Shown here: positions 1-11,497 of the stretch, in pieces | Layout: every line of letters begins with the position of its first letter | Position numbering within the stretch: position 1 is the first letter of the stretch | DNA from: Prescottella equi | Lineage (GTDB): Bacteria; Actinomycetota; Actinomycetes; Mycobacteriales; Mycobacteriaceae | Length of the DNA stretch: 64,000 bases | Assembly: GCF_020171745.1 (NCBI RefSeq) | Contig: NZ_JAIVAH010000004.1 | Coordinates: forward strand, 248,001 to 312,000 | Reading direction: 5' to 3' | Program-made: the position numbers and the translations under genes | Notes under the pieces: generated by a model | The model's input: only the letters and a program-made list of their open reading frames with translations | Told to the model about the DNA's origin: nothing | Database searches by the model: none

Positions 1-771
1 CGTCAGGTAGCGGTCGATGTTGCGCAGTTCGTCCGCGAGCACGGTGTACTCGCCGGCGGACCGGAACGAGTAGCGCGTGAAGTCGGCGAACTCGAGCACC
101 AGTTCCCGCGCCCGCTCCGGGTCGGTCCGCACGAACGACGCGATGGTGCCGAGCGCGTTGTAGATGAAGTGCGGGCTGATCTGCGCGCGCAGCGCACGCA
201 CCTCGGCGCGGTCGAGCCGGGCCCGCGACGAGTCGAGGTCGGCGAGCTCGAGCTGACCGCACGCGTACCGCGCGACCTCGGTGAGCGCGCCGAGCATCGC
301 CGGGCCGGGCTCGGTGGTGGTGACGACGACCAGGGCTCCGACGACGCCGGTGCCCTCGATCAGCAGCGGCTGCGCGACGAGGGCGCGCACGTCGTGCTCG
401 CCGGCGCCGCGTTCGAGGTCGGCGTGCCCGACGAGGACGCGCCGGCCGCCGTCGATCGCGCGTCCGGCCGCGGCCGTCACCTGCGCCGACAGCGCGTCGT
501 GCGGTCCCGTCCACGCCAGCAGACCGCCGTCCGGTCCCAGGATCGCGAGCGACTGCGCCCCGGTCAGCACCCGCAGGTGCGGCGCCGCCTCCCGCGCCGA
601 CGTCTCGTCGAGGCCGCGGCGCAGCGGCCTCGCGGCCAACGACGCGGTGTGCAGGGTGTCGTGCACGGCGCGCTCGGCGGGCGTGGTGAGCACGCGGCGC
701 GTCCGCATCGCGACGTAGGTGAGCGACACCGCGACCGCGACGACGATCGCGGTCCAGACGAGCGCGCTCAC
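1..771 (-). CDS. LytS/YehU-type sensor histidine kinase (C-terminus beyond window)
   Basis: The reading frame enters from the left edge and 257 residues are visible. A GTG start at 771 overlaps the stop codon of the upstream lipase gene (GTGA), so translation is probably coupled. Residues about 3-22 form one hydrophobic membrane anchor. Residues about 35-175 look like a GAF-type sensor domain. They are followed by the His_kinase (PF06580) core RAQISPHFIYNALG, with the phospho-acceptor at His201, and the continuation ADFTRYSFR. The ATP-binding domain lies outside the window. Kinases of this class pair with LytTR or similar response regulators. The partner is not visible. The signal is unknown. 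Confidence 0.87.
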   Translation of the reverse strand, partial: MSALVWTAIVVAVAVSLTYVAMRTRRVLTTPAERAVHDTLHTASLAARPLRRGLDETSAREAAPHLRVLTGAQSLAILGPDGGLLAWTGPHDALSAQVTAAAGRAIDGGRRVLVGHADLERGAGEHDVRALVAQPLLIEGTGVVGALVVVTTTEPGPAMLGALTEVARYACGQLELADLDSSRARLDRAEVRALRAQISPHFIYNALGTIASFVRTDPERARELVLEFADFTRYSFRSAGEYTVLADELRNIDRYLT

Positions 772-1970
772 CGCGGCGCCTGCCCGACGCAGGTCGACAC
801 CGCGGGGACCCCGGCGAACCGGTCCGCGATCCAGTCCACTGCCCCGGGCAGCGCCTTGGAGTCGGCGTGCACGTCGTCGGCGCGGTAGCGCAGTTCGACG
901 ACGTCGCCCTGCCCGCAGGCATGGCCGACCGCCGTGGTGGTCCAGTCGGGTCGGATGAGGTTGTCGCGCCCGGCGACGACCACGAGCAGCGGACCGGACG
1001 CCGGTTGCTGCGGTAGCGCGTCCTCGGTGAGCCACTCCCGCATCTGCACGACGTCACTCTCGCTGCGCGGCAACGTGTCCGCCGGTGTGAGGTTCAGCGC
1101 GACCGACAGCTTGCGCGATGCGAGCGCGCCGGTACACGACCGGATCACGTCGCGGTTCTCGGCGAGCGGGCCGCGGATGTAGGCGCTGGCATCGAGGTTG
1201 GGGTGCGACACGGTGAGCCCGTCGAGCAGCATCGGCAGGAAGATCTGTTGCGGGATGTCGAGCGTGACCGGGCCGCCGGACACGATCGGGGTGAGGTCGG
1301 CGGGCGGCGACAGGCTCGCGGCGCCGACGAACTCGAGTCCGTCGCCGTACTGTCCCGCGCGTTCGGCGGCGGCCCACGACGCCTGCCCGCCCTGCGACAC
1401 CCCGATCGCCGCCCAGCGGGTGGAGGCGTCGGGCACGAGCGTCCGCGCGGCCCGGACCGCGTCGATCAGGTTGTAGGCCGCGGTGATCGGTTCGAGGTAG
1501 GGGTGCGGGCCGTCGGTGCCGAGGCCCTCGTAGTCGGTGACCGCGACGACGTATCCGCGGGCCAGCAGGTCCTGTACCAACCCGGCGGAGCCCAGCAGGT
1601 TGCCGTGCCGCGAGGGCGCGCACTCGTCGAGCAGACCGGTCGTGGGATGGCCGACGGTGACGACCGGCCACCCGCCCGGCGGTGCCTGGCCGGGCGGTGC
1701 GAACACCGTGCCCGACACCTCGGTGCCGCGCCCGTCGATCCCGGACGTCGACCGGTACAGGATCTTCTGCCCCGCCAACCCCTCCCCGGTGAACGGCTCG
1801 GCGGAGGCCACCACGCCGCGCTCGGCGGGGTCGGGCGAAGTCACGGTCTGCGAGGTCTGTGAGTTCTGCGTCGCCGTGGTCCGCGGCGTCTGGTCGTCGG
1901 CGGTGGCCGAGCAGCCCACCAGGGCCGCCGTGCACAGCAGCACGGCGAGCAGGGCACCGATTCGGGTCAC
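768..1970 (-). CDS. Secretory lipase-family lipoprotein (alpha/beta hydrolase)
   Basis: A 400-residue protein that begins with a lipoprotein signal peptide. The hydrophobic stretch ends in a lipobox LVGC with the lipidated Cys20, so it should be anchored outside the membrane. The rest matches the fungal/actinobacterial secretory lipase (LIP) fold: a TVGHPTTG oxyanion-like segment, the nucleophile elbow GVSQGG with Ser192, and late DVHADS and GRDN segments that could supply the His and Asp. The likely role is hydrolysis of lipid esters at the cell surface. The GTG at 1970 is chosen because the signal peptide starts there. A much longer upstream frame runs through the antiporter gene and is not real. 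The gene lies 29 bases behind the antiporter gene and overlaps the sensor kinase start. Confidence 0.85.
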   Translation of the reverse strand: MTRIGALLAVLLCTAALVGCSATADDQTPRTTATQNSQTSQTVTSPDPAERGVVASAEPFTGEGLAGQKILYRSTSGIDGRGTEVSGTVFAPPGQAPPGGWPVVTVGHPTTGLLDECAPSRHGNLLGSAGLVQDLLARGYVVAVTDYEGLGTDGPHPYLEPITAAYNLIDAVRAARTLVPDASTRWAAIGVSQGGQASWAAAERAGQYGDGLEFVGAASLSPPADLTPIVSGGPVTLDIPQQIFLPMLLDGLTVSHPNLDASAYIRGPLAENRDVIRSCTGALASRKLSVALNLTPADTLPRSESDVVQMREWLTEDALPQQPASGPLLVVVAGRDNLIRPDWTTTAVGHACGQGDVVELRYRADDVHADSKALPGAVDWIADRFAGVPAVSTCVGQAPR

Positions 1971-1999
1971 GGATCGATTGTGCCCGTCAGGACCCCGTC

Positions 2000-3637
2000 T
2001 CAGCCACGACGCCTGCGCACCCGCTGTTCGGCGGCCGCTTCCTCGATGTCGCGGGACTCGAGTTCGGCGCGCAGCACCTCGTCGTCGAGGACGCCCTCGT
2101 CGCGGGCGGCGATCAGCGCGCTGCGTTGAGCCTGCAGGACCCGACGGCGCACCGAGTCGAACAGTGCGCCCGCCTGCTTGAGCTTGGTGTCGTTGCCGTC
2201 GTCGTCGCCCTCGGCCTCCTCGACCCGGGCCTGTGCGCGAACCGACATCCGCACCCGGTTGAGTGCCCGCACGAACTGGTCCGGGTCGACGCCGGCGGGC
2301 GGACCGGCCGCGACCTCGGCGAGCGCCCGGTCCGCGGCGTCGCCGGCGATCCGGCGGGCGAGCAGCGTCTGCTGATGGGTCCGCTCGAGTTCCGCGGGAT
2401 CGGCGACGTCGAGGCGGCGGATCATGAACGGGATGGTCGCGCCCTGGATCAGCAACGTGCCGACCGCGACCACGAACGCGATCGCCTGGATGACGCCGCG
2501 GCCGGGGAACGGATCGCCCGACGCGGTGAGCACCGGGATACCGCCCGCGGCCGCGAGGGTGACCACGCCGCGCATGCCCGCCCACGACACCACCACCTTC
2601 TGGCGCCAGTTCAGGATGGGCTGCGTCGACCGGGAGCGGCGCGGGGAGAGCCGCAGATGCACCCGGCCCCAGTTGAGGAACACCCACACCGGCCGGACCA
2701 GGATCACCACCAGCAGCACCGCGAACCCGTACGCGAAGATGTGGTGGACCGGCAGGCCCTCGTCCGCGACGTCCTCGATCACGAACTTGAGCTGCAGCCC
2801 CATGTAGGCGAACACGAACATCTCGAGCAGCAGGTCGAGGGTCTCCCACAGCGACCGCTCCTGCAGCCGGGTGGGGATCGAGACGTTGGTCGCGTGATGC
2901 CCCATCACGAACCCGGCGACGACGACCGCGAGCACCCCCGAGGTGTCCAGCGACTCGGCCGCGAGATACGCCGCGAACGGCAACACCAGTCCCAGAACGG
3001 TTTCCAGCGGGGAGTCGTACATGCGGGCGCGCACCCACCGCACGACGGTGGCCATCACGACGCCGACGCCCACGCCACCGGCCACCTCGTACAGGAAGAA
3101 CAGCACGGGCTGCTCGACGACGACGCGGGTGCCCGCGACGGCGGCGACGCTCACCGTGAACAGCGTCAGCGCGGTCGCGTCGTTGAGCAGTCCCTCACCG
3201 GTGAGGATCGCGAGGACGCGTTTCGGCAGTCCGAGTTTGCGGCCCACGCTGACGGCGCTGACGGCGTCGGTCGGTGAGACCACCGCGCCGAGGACGAGCG
3301 CTGCGCCGAGCGTGAACTCGGGCACCAGCCAGTTCGCGAAGAATCCGACGGCGAACGCCGTCACCAGGACCAGGCCCACGCCGAGCCGGAGGATCGAGGC
3401 GAAGTTGCGGCGCAGGCTGGCCATCGAGAAGTCGAGCGCCGCCGAGTACAGCAGCGGCGGCAGCACGACACCGAGGATGATCTCGGGATCGAGTTCGAGC
3501 CGCGGCATCCCCGGAATGAAGGACGCCGCGGACCCGAACGCGACCAGTACGAGCGGGACCTGCAGGTCCCGACGTTTCGCCAGACTCGTCACCGCGATGG
3601 CCACGATCATGACGAGCAGTACGAGTGTCAGGTGCAC
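2000..3637 (-). CDS. Na+/H+ antiporter, CPA1 family
   Basis: A 545-residue membrane protein with roughly twelve hydrophobic segments in the first 420 residues and a charged cytoplasmic tail of about 120 residues. The segments SPTDAVS and GEGLLNDATAL are typical of the CPA1 ion-binding core, where the Asp of the ND pair is essential. The expected role is exchange of Na+ (or K+) for protons, giving pH and salt tolerance. The tail contains many Arg, Glu and Ala residues and is probably helical and regulatory. Translation starts at GTG 3637, and no strong ribosome binding site is visible. It is the first gene of a leftward run with the lipase and the kinase, though shared function is not obvious. 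Confidence 0.88.
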   Translation of the reverse strand: MHLTLVLLVMIVAIAVTSLAKRRDLQVPLVLVAFGSAASFIPGMPRLELDPEIILGVVLPPLLYSAALDFSMASLRRNFASILRLGVGLVLVTAFAVGFFANWLVPEFTLGAALVLGAVVSPTDAVSAVSVGRKLGLPKRVLAILTGEGLLNDATALTLFTVSVAAVAGTRVVVEQPVLFFLYEVAGGVGVGVVMATVVRWVRARMYDSPLETVLGLVLPFAAYLAAESLDTSGVLAVVVAGFVMGHHATNVSIPTRLQERSLWETLDLLLEMFVFAYMGLQLKFVIEDVADEGLPVHHIFAYGFAVLLVVILVRPVWVFLNWGRVHLRLSPRRSRSTQPILNWRQKVVVSWAGMRGVVTLAAAGGIPVLTASGDPFPGRGVIQAIAFVVAVGTLLIQGATIPFMIRRLDVADPAELERTHQQTLLARRIAGDAADRALAEVAAGPPAGVDPDQFVRALNRVRMSVRAQARVEEAEGDDDGNDTKLKQAGALFDSVRRRVLQAQRSALIAARDEGVLDDEVLRAELESRDIEEAAAEQRVRRRRG

Positions 3638-3700
3638 CCGTCGATTGTGCCGGTGGTCACACCGCGGATCGCACGCGGCTCACGGTCCGGCCGTCACCGG

Positions 3701-3892
3701 CTACTCCTTGGGCGGCACGACCTTCTTCGCAGCCTCGGCCGCCTTGTCGATCTTGTCGCTGTACTTGCCACCGGTCTTGTCGTCGGCGAGGTCCGCGGCC
3801 TTGTCGATCACGTCCTGCACCTTGTCCGAGTGCTCGGCAGCGAGTTCCTGCCCCTTGTTGACCAGGCCCTTGACCGAATCCATGAATCCCAT
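3701..3892 (-). CDS. MT0933/Rv0909-type antitoxin
   Basis: A 63-residue, highly charged, Lys/Asp/Ala-rich small protein with the pattern MGFMDSVKGLVNKGQELA and repeated heptad-like helices. This matches the MT0933-like antitoxin family (PF14013), whose M. tuberculosis member Rv0909 is paired with the SRPBCC toxin Rv0910. The ATG at 3892 is preferred over the GTG two codons earlier. The Shine-Dalgarno-like GGGGAGA is spaced correctly only for the ATG. No SRPBCC toxin gene lies beside it here, so it appears to be an orphan. As in mycobacteria it is near ctpE, but two other genes separate them. Confidence 0.75.
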   Translation of the reverse strand: MGFMDSVKGLVNKGQELAAEHSDKVQDVIDKAADLADDKTGGKYSDKIDKAAEAAKKVVPPKE

Positions 3893-3932
3893 GAACACAT
3901 TCTCCCCTATCGGCGCGGGGGCGACCCGAGCG

Positions 3933-4619
3933 TCAGGCCGGACCGGGGACCGGCAGCGCGCCCGAACCGTCGGTGGCCCGTGCCCAGCGCGGCAGGATGA
4001 AGATGCCCTCGGCCTCGATGCACACGCCGTCGGGGCCGGAGATGTGGCCGGTGACGAACGTCTTGACGCCCTCGATGCGGTCGACGCAGGCCTCCACGTG
4101 CAGCCGGCCCAGCGGGGTCGGCTGCCGGTAGCGCAGGGTCAGCGTCGCGGTCATGCCCGGTGCGCCGCCGTGCTCGGCCGCCTCGCCGAGAACCTGATCG
4201 AGCAGCAGCGCGGAGATGCCGCCGTGGGTGAGCCCGGCCGGCCCCTCGTACTGCATGCCGAGTTCGACGTCTGCCCACACGCGCCCGTCCGGTTCACGCT
4301 GGATCCGCAACGGCGGCGCGACCGCGTTGCGCAGACCGACCACGGCATTGCCCCACGCCCGCCGGCTTCCCGACGCGTTCCAGCGCACCCCGTACGGATG
4401 CGGTCGAGTCTTCTTGGCCAGCAGAGCCTTCGCGGCCTCGAGGTGTTCGCGCGCCTGCCGGATGTCGTCGTCGTCGGACTCCGTGGCCAGCGCGAGTTCG
4501 ACCAGATCCCGGACGCTCCCGGTGAGGTCGCCGTAGAACTCGGCCTCCCGCGCGATCTCCTCGTCCGTCAGGTCCTCGAAGACATAGAGACCCTGCTTGC
4601 TGTCGACCGATTCCGTCAC
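3933..4619 (-). CDS. PaaI-family thioesterase (hotdog fold)
   Basis: A 228-residue protein with an N-terminal helical extension of about 85 residues and a C-terminal hotdog domain. The domain carries the PaaI/4HBT signature THGGISALLLDQVLG, in which His-Gly-Gly sits at the start of the central helix, then TLTLRYRQPTPLGR and VTGHISGPDGVCIEAEGIF. It should hydrolyse an acyl-CoA thioester, substrate unknown. The GTG at 4619 is chosen because a GAGG element lies five bases upstream. A TTG one codon earlier is possible. A -10-like TATTGT and an inverted repeat just upstream suggest its own regulated promoter, probably controlled by the adjacent TetR protein. Confidence 0.82.
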   Translation of the reverse strand: MTESVDSKQGLYVFEDLTDEEIAREAEFYGDLTGSVRDLVELALATESDDDDIRQAREHLEAAKALLAKKTRPHPYGVRWNASGSRRAWGNAVVGLRNAVAPPLRIQREPDGRVWADVELGMQYEGPAGLTHGGISALLLDQVLGEAAEHGGAPGMTATLTLRYRQPTPLGRLHVEACVDRIEGVKTFVTGHISGPDGVCIEAEGIFILPRWARATDGSGALPVPGPA

Positions 4620-4636
4620 CAACGCCTCATTCCCGC

Positions 4637-4675
4637 ATGCACTCGATGTGCATCATGCACGTGACGTGGACAATA
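4637..4675 (-). promoter_or_regulatory. Promoter and candidate TetR operator upstream of the thioesterase gene
   Basis: On the minus strand a TATTGT hexamer (4675 down to 4670, matching TANNNT) is followed by an inverted repeat ATGCAC-N5-GTGCAT at 4637-4653. A third ATGCAC copy lies at 4655-4660. The repeat would cover the transcription start of the thioesterase gene. The TetR gene lies immediately upstream on the same strand, so it is the obvious candidate ligand-responsive repressor. This is inference from layout and symmetry only. Confidence 0.5.
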
Positions 4676-4687
4676 CCGAGGTCTGCG

Positions 4688-5338
4688 TCACACCGTCTCG
4701 GCGCACCAGCGTGCGGAACTGGCCGACGGGATCCGGTCGTGGCGACCGGCCGGAACGATGCCCGGGAGCAGCACCAGCCACATCTCGTCGACGCGCCGGT
4801 CCACGTCCGAGAACCAGCTGCGCACCCGCGACACCAGTTGCGCGCCGGTGACGGCACCGATCAGGTGCCGAGCGAGGACCGGGGGCGACACGGTCTCGAC
4901 GATGTCCCCCTGCTCGACGGCCCGCGTCACCACGCACGTCGCCCAGTCCGTCCACGGCAGGTACGGGTCCGGCGGTGCGTCGCCGAGGGCATCGGTCGCG
5001 CCGAGCTCGACGGTCAGGCGGATCCCGGCGCGCACGAGCGGATCGCTCGTCTGCCGCGCCATCTCGTGGCACAGCATCACCATCTGCTCGAGCGCCGACG
5101 CGTCGGTGGCGGCGATGGCCTCGAGCGACCGCACCGCGAGGCGGTTCTGCTCACGGATGATGTGCCGGGCGAGGCCGTCCTTGGAGCCGAAGTGGAAGTA
5201 GAGCGCGCCCTTGGTGATTCGTGCGCTCTCGACGATCTCCTCCACCCGGGCCCCGTAGTAGCCGACCCGGTCGAAGACCTCGGACGCGCGGAGCACGATC
5301 TGCTGCTGGGTCGCGACGGCACGCGCCTGTCGTGCCAC
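4688..5338 (-). CDS. TetR regulator resembling gamma-butyrolactone receptors (ScbR/ArpA type)
   Basis: A 216-residue regulator. The N-terminal helix-turn-helix reads ITKGALYFHFGSKDGLA, and the C-terminal half carries segments such as LVRAGIRLT and GAVTGAQLVSR. These resemble the streptomycete butyrolactone receptors (ScbR, CprB, ArpA) more than generic TetR proteins. The GTG at 5338 is chosen because a GGAGGT sits six bases upstream. An in-frame upstream extension has no such site. It probably represses the neighbouring thioesterase gene and perhaps itself. No ScbA-like butyrolactone synthase is visible in the window, so any ligand remains unknown. Membership in the receptor subfamily is judged by eye. 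Confidence 0.78.
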   Translation of the reverse strand: MARQARAVATQQQIVLRASEVFDRVGYYGARVEEIVESARITKGALYFHFGSKDGLARHIIREQNRLAVRSLEAIAATDASALEQMVMLCHEMARQTSDPLVRAGIRLTVELGATDALGDAPPDPYLPWTDWATCVVTRAVEQGDIVETVSPPVLARHLIGAVTGAQLVSRVRSWFSDVDRRVDEMWLVLLPGIVPAGRHDRIPSASSARWCAETV

Positions 5339-5444
5339 TACGCACCTCCGCAGAGTCCCCGGGAGCCGACGGGTGATCGGTTGCCGGGACCGTACCACCC
5401 GACACCTGTCCACGCACCTGCCCACCCCACCGGGCGGGACGCCG

Positions 5445-7910
<2,466 letters not shown>

Positions 7911-7989
7911 GACACGAAGGCTATTCCAACTGCCCGACGAGACGTCGGAAGGTCCGCGGTCCGGCCGCGTGCCGGGGCATGCTGTCCCC

Positions 7990-10365
7990 ATGACGATGCG
8001 CGAGCAGGTGTCACTCACGTCCGGCGCCGACTTCTGGCACACGCACACCCCGCCGGTGGCAGGACTGCCGGCGATCATGCTCACCGACGGCCCGCACGGC
8101 GTCCGGAAGCAGGCGACGGCCGCGTCCGGGTACTCCCCCGAGTCGGTGCCCGCGACGTGCTTCCCGACGGCCTCGGCGCTCGCCGCGACGTGGGACGTCG
8201 AACTGCTCGAGGAGGTGGGCGTCGCGCTCGGCACCGAGGCGCGCACCGAGGGGGTGAGCGTGCTGCTGGGCCCGGGCGCGAACATCAAGCGCAGCGCGCT
8301 GTGCGGGCGCAACTTCGAGTACTTCTCCGAGGATCCGTTCCTGTCGTCCCGGATGGCGGCGGCGTGGATCCGCGGTGTGCAGTCCACCGGCGTCGGGGCG
8401 TCGCTCAAACACTTCGCGGTCAACAACCAGGAGTTCCGGCGCTACAGCGTCGACGCCGTCGTCGACGCCCGCGCGCTGCGGGAGATCTACCTCGCGAGCT
8501 TCGAGCACGCCGTGATCGACGCCGGTCCCGCCACCGTGATGGCCGCGTACAACCGGGTGAACGGCACCCACTGCGCCGAGAACCACTGGTTGCTCACGAC
8601 GGTGCTGCGCGAGCAGTGGGGATTCGACGGGCTGGTCGTCTCCGACTGGGGTGCGGTCACCCGGCGCTCCCGCTGCCTCGCGGCCGGCCTCGATCTGGAG
8701 ATGCCGGGCTACGGCGGGCGCGGCGACGACAACGTGCTCGCGGCGGTGCACGCCGGCGAACTGGATCCGGCCTCCGTCACCCGTGCTGCCGACGCCGTGA
8801 CGCGCCTGATCGAACGGACCGAGACCGCGCGGGCGGCAGCACCCGGCTACGACGCGGCCGCCCACCACACGCTCGCGCGCTGGGCGGCCGAGGCCGGCAC
8901 GGTGCTGCTCAGGAACGACGGCGTCCTGCCGCTGGCGGCGTCGTCGAGGATCGCGGTCGTCGGCGAGTTCGCGAAGCAGCCCCGCTACCAGGGCGCGGGC
9001 AGTTCCGGCATCACCCCGCACCGTCTCGACGACGCGTGGACCGATCTGACCGAACGGCTCGGCACCGATCGCCTCACGTACGCCCCGGGCTATCGGCGCG
9101 GGTCCGGGCGGACCGACCCGGCACTGCTCGACGGGGCGCGCGCCGTCGCCCGGGACGCCGACGTCACGGTGGTCTTCGCGGGGCTGCCCGACAGCTACGA
9201 GACCGAGGGCGTCGACCGCGCGGACCTGAGCCTGCCGGAGGGCCACGACGCGCTGATCGCCGCGGTGACCGAGGTGTGCCCGCGGGTGGTCGTGGTGCTC
9301 GCGAACGGGGCGCCGGTGACGATGCCGTGGCACGACGACGTCGCCGCGATCGTCGAGTGCTACCTGGGCGGGCAGGCCGCGGGCAGCGCGATCTCCCGCA
9401 TCCTCACGGGCGACGCCGAACCCGGCGGCCGTCTCGCGGAGACGTTCCCACTGCGCACGTCGGACAATCCGGTGCACGTGTGGCCCGCCGGTCCGTCGGT
9501 GGTCGAGTACCGCGAGAGCATCTATGTCGGCTACCGCTACTACGACGCCGCGGGCCTCGACGTCCGCTACCCGTTCGGGCACGGGCTGAGCTACACGACG
9601 TTCGTGTGGTCCGAACTCGGGATCGCCGAGGTGGAGAACGACGATGCGTCCGAGCAGCGTTTCGACGTCTCGGTGCGCATCACCAACACCGGCGACCGTC
9701 CGGGCAGCGAGGTGGTGCAGGTGTACGTGCGGGACGTCGAGTCCACGGTGTTCCGGCCCGAGCAGGAACTGGCCGCGTTCGCGAAGGTCTTCCTCGTGGC
9801 CGGGGAGTCCCGCCGGCTCACGATCCAGGTGGATCGTCGCGCGTTCTCGTTCTGGGACAACACGATCGACGACTGGTCGATCGAGTCGGGGGACTTCGAG
9901 ATCCGGGTCGGCGCATCGTCGCGCGACATCCGTATGGCCGCGACCGTGACACTCGAGTCGGACCGCGGCGGCTTCGACCCCGGCCCGGCCGCGTACCACG
10001 GCTCACCGGTGTTCGAGCGCACCGCGTTCGCGGAATTGTACGGAAAACCGCTGCCCGGCAACGTCGTCGATTCGCCCGGCCATTACACGGTGGACACCCC
10101 GATCGCCGACATCCGGCATCCCGCGGCGACCCTGCTGACCCGGGTGATGCGACGCCGGGTCGCGGCGATGGCGCCGACACTCGACGAGGACGACCCGCTG
10201 TCGCTGCTGTTCGAACGGTCGCTGCAGGAGCTACCGCCGCGGATGCTGCCGATGCTCACGCAGGGCGCGGTCACCCCCGATGCGGTGCAGGCCTTCGTCG
10301 ACATCTGCAACGGGCACGGCCTGCGAGGTGCCCGCGCACTGGTGACGGCGCTGCGCCGGCGGTGA
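7990..10365 (+). CDS. Beta-glucosidase, glycoside hydrolase family 3
   Basis: A 791-residue GH3 enzyme without a signal peptide, so likely cytoplasmic. The N-terminal barrel carries [20 protein letters not shown] and the nucleophile motif VVSDWGAV with Asp219. A second alpha/beta sandwich domain follows ([33 protein letters not shown]), then a fibronectin-III-like C-terminal domain ([17 protein letters not shown]). The last about 110 residues, after [10 protein letters not shown], form an extra tail seen in some actinobacterial members. The expected activity is release of terminal beta-linked glucose or a related sugar. It reads opposite to its neighbours and interrupts an otherwise mycobacteria-like gene order between ctpE and the MBL gene. 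The start is ATG 7990, 79 bases from the divergent ctpE start. Confidence 0.88.
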   Translation: MTMREQVSLTSGADFWHTHTPPVAGLPAIMLTDGPHGVRKQATAASGYSPESVPATCFPTASALAATWDVELLEEVGVALGTEARTEGVSVLLGPGANIKRSALCGRNFEYFSEDPFLSSRMAAAWIRGVQSTGVGASLKHFAVNNQEFRRYSVDAVVDARALREIYLASFEHAVIDAGPATVMAAYNRVNGTHCAENHWLLTTVLREQWGFDGLVVSDWGAVTRRSRCLAAGLDLEMPGYGGRGDDNVLAAVHAGELDPASVTRAADAVTRLIERTETARAAAPGYDAAAHHTLARWAAEAGTVLLRNDGVLPLAASSRIAVVGEFAKQPRYQGAGSSGITPHRLDDAWTDLTERLGTDRLTYAPGYRRGSGRTDPALLDGARAVARDADVTVVFAGLPDSYETEGVDRADLSLPEGHDALIAAVTEVCPRVVVVLANGAPVTMPWHDDVAAIVECYLGGQAAGSAISRILTGDAEPGGRLAETFPLRTSDNPVHVWPAGPSVVEYRESIYVGYRYYDAAGLDVRYPFGHGLSYTTFVWSELGIAEVENDDASEQRFDVSVRITNTGDRPGSEVVQVYVRDVESTVFRPEQELAAFAKVFLVAGESRRLTIQVDRRAFSFWDNTIDDWSIESGDFEIRVGASSRDIRMAATVTLESDRGGFDPGPAAYHGSPVFERTAFAELYGKPLPGNVVDSPGHYTVDTPIADIRHPAATLLTRVMRRRVAAMAPTLDEDDPLSLLFERSLQELPPRMLPMLTQGAVTPDAVQAFVDICNGHGLRGARALVTALRRR

Positions 10366-10383
10366 TCTCGCCCGCGGCTCAGC

Positions 10384-11481
10384 TCAGCCCAGCGCTTCCC
10401 ACCACTGCTTCTGCTCCGGCGGGCGCAGTCCGTCGACCCGCTGGCCCACCATCGGAATCGCCATGGGCACCTCCGCGGCGGCGGCCGCGTCGAGCAGTCG
10501 GGTGATCGGCTCGCCCCACGGATGGAACGCGAGGTTGAACGTGGCCCAGTGGATCGGGATCAACAGCGTGCCACGAATATCCAGATGGGTGCGGACCGCT
10601 TCCTCGGGGTTCATGTGGATGTCGGGCCAGCGCTCGTCGTAGGCGCCCACCGGCAGCAGCGTGATGTCGAACGGTCCGTACCGGTTGCCGAGGTCCGCGA
10701 AACGCGGTGTGTATCCGGAGTCGCCGCCGAAGAACACCCGGTGCCGGGGTCCGGCGATCACCCACGACGACCACAGCGTCGTGTCGCGGGCCAGTCCGCG
10801 GCCCGAGAAGTGCCGGGCCTCGGTGCAGGTGAGGGACAGCCCGTTCACCTCGGCCGTCTCGTCCCAGTCCAGTTCGACGATGCGATCGTCCGGCACGTTC
10901 CACCGCCTCAGGTGGGCGCCGACCCCGATCGGCACCACGAACACCGCGTCCTGCGTGCGCGCGAGTCCGGTGACGGTCGCCTGGTCGAGGTGGTCGTAGT
11001 GATCGTGCGAGATCACGACGGCGTCGATCGGTGGGAGGTCGGCCAGCGCCATCGGCACCGGGTGCATCCGGGCCGGGCCGACGACGGCGGACGGCGAGAC
11101 CCGTTCGCTCCACACAGGATCCGCGAGCACCCGTCGGCCGTCCACCTCGAGCAGCACGCTCGAATGGCCGAACCACGTCACCGCCAGTTCGCCGGCCTCG
11201 GCGGGAGCCAGAGGCGTCGCGAGCGGAATCGACCGGCGCGGACGACCGGTGCTGCCGCGCGTGAGTAGCGCCTTCGCGAGCCCGGACTGGGAGCCGGCCG
11301 GCAACGACGAGCTGGGGTCGGAGTTGTGAAAACGGCTGTCGCGGTAGCGCGGTGAGCCCTCCGCGTACGGTTCGATCGCGGCGCGTGACGCCCCGAGCGC
11401 GGGCAACGTCCCCCACGCGGCGCGGGCCACCCAGCCGGCCCCGGCGGCGGCCGCCGCGACGAGCACTCCCCTGCCGATCAT
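10384..11481 (-). CDS. Metallo-beta-lactamase-fold hydrolase (NAPE-PLD/UlaG-like, Rv0906-type)
   Basis: A 365-residue protein starting at ATG 11481, with an N-terminal hydrophobic helix (VLVAAAAAGAGWVARAAW) that could anchor or export it. The catalytic domain has the metal motif SHDHYDHLD (His159, His161, Asp163, His164), preceded by VTWFGHSSVLLEVDG and followed by FGGDSGYTP. This is the pattern of N-acyl-phosphatidylethanolamine phospholipase D-like lactonases and phosphodiesterases. The start lies 16 bases after the echA6 stop, so both are probably in one transcript, as are echA6 and Rv0906 in M. tuberculosis. The substrate is unknown. A lipid phosphodiester is a reasonable guess. Confidence 0.84.
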   Translation of the reverse strand: MIGRGVLVAAAAAGAGWVARAAWGTLPALGASRAAIEPYAEGSPRYRDSRFHNSDPSSSLPAGSQSGLAKALLTRGSTGRPRRSIPLATPLAPAEAGELAVTWFGHSSVLLEVDGRRVLADPVWSERVSPSAVVGPARMHPVPMALADLPPIDAVVISHDHYDHLDQATVTGLARTQDAVFVVPIGVGAHLRRWNVPDDRIVELDWDETAEVNGLSLTCTEARHFSGRGLARDTTLWSSWVIAGPRHRVFFGGDSGYTPRFADLGNRYGPFDITLLPVGAYDERWPDIHMNPEEAVRTHLDIRGTLLIPIHWATFNLAFHPWGEPITRLLDAAAAAEVPMAIPMVGQRVDGLRPPEQKQWWEALG

Positions 11482-11497
11482 CGTCCGCCCCACTTCC

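Noticed and set aside
1971-3038. N-terminal extension of the lipase frame through the antiporter gene
   Set aside because: The translated sequence is Arg/Gly-rich shadow of the antiporter. The lipoprotein signal peptide begins cleanly at 1970.
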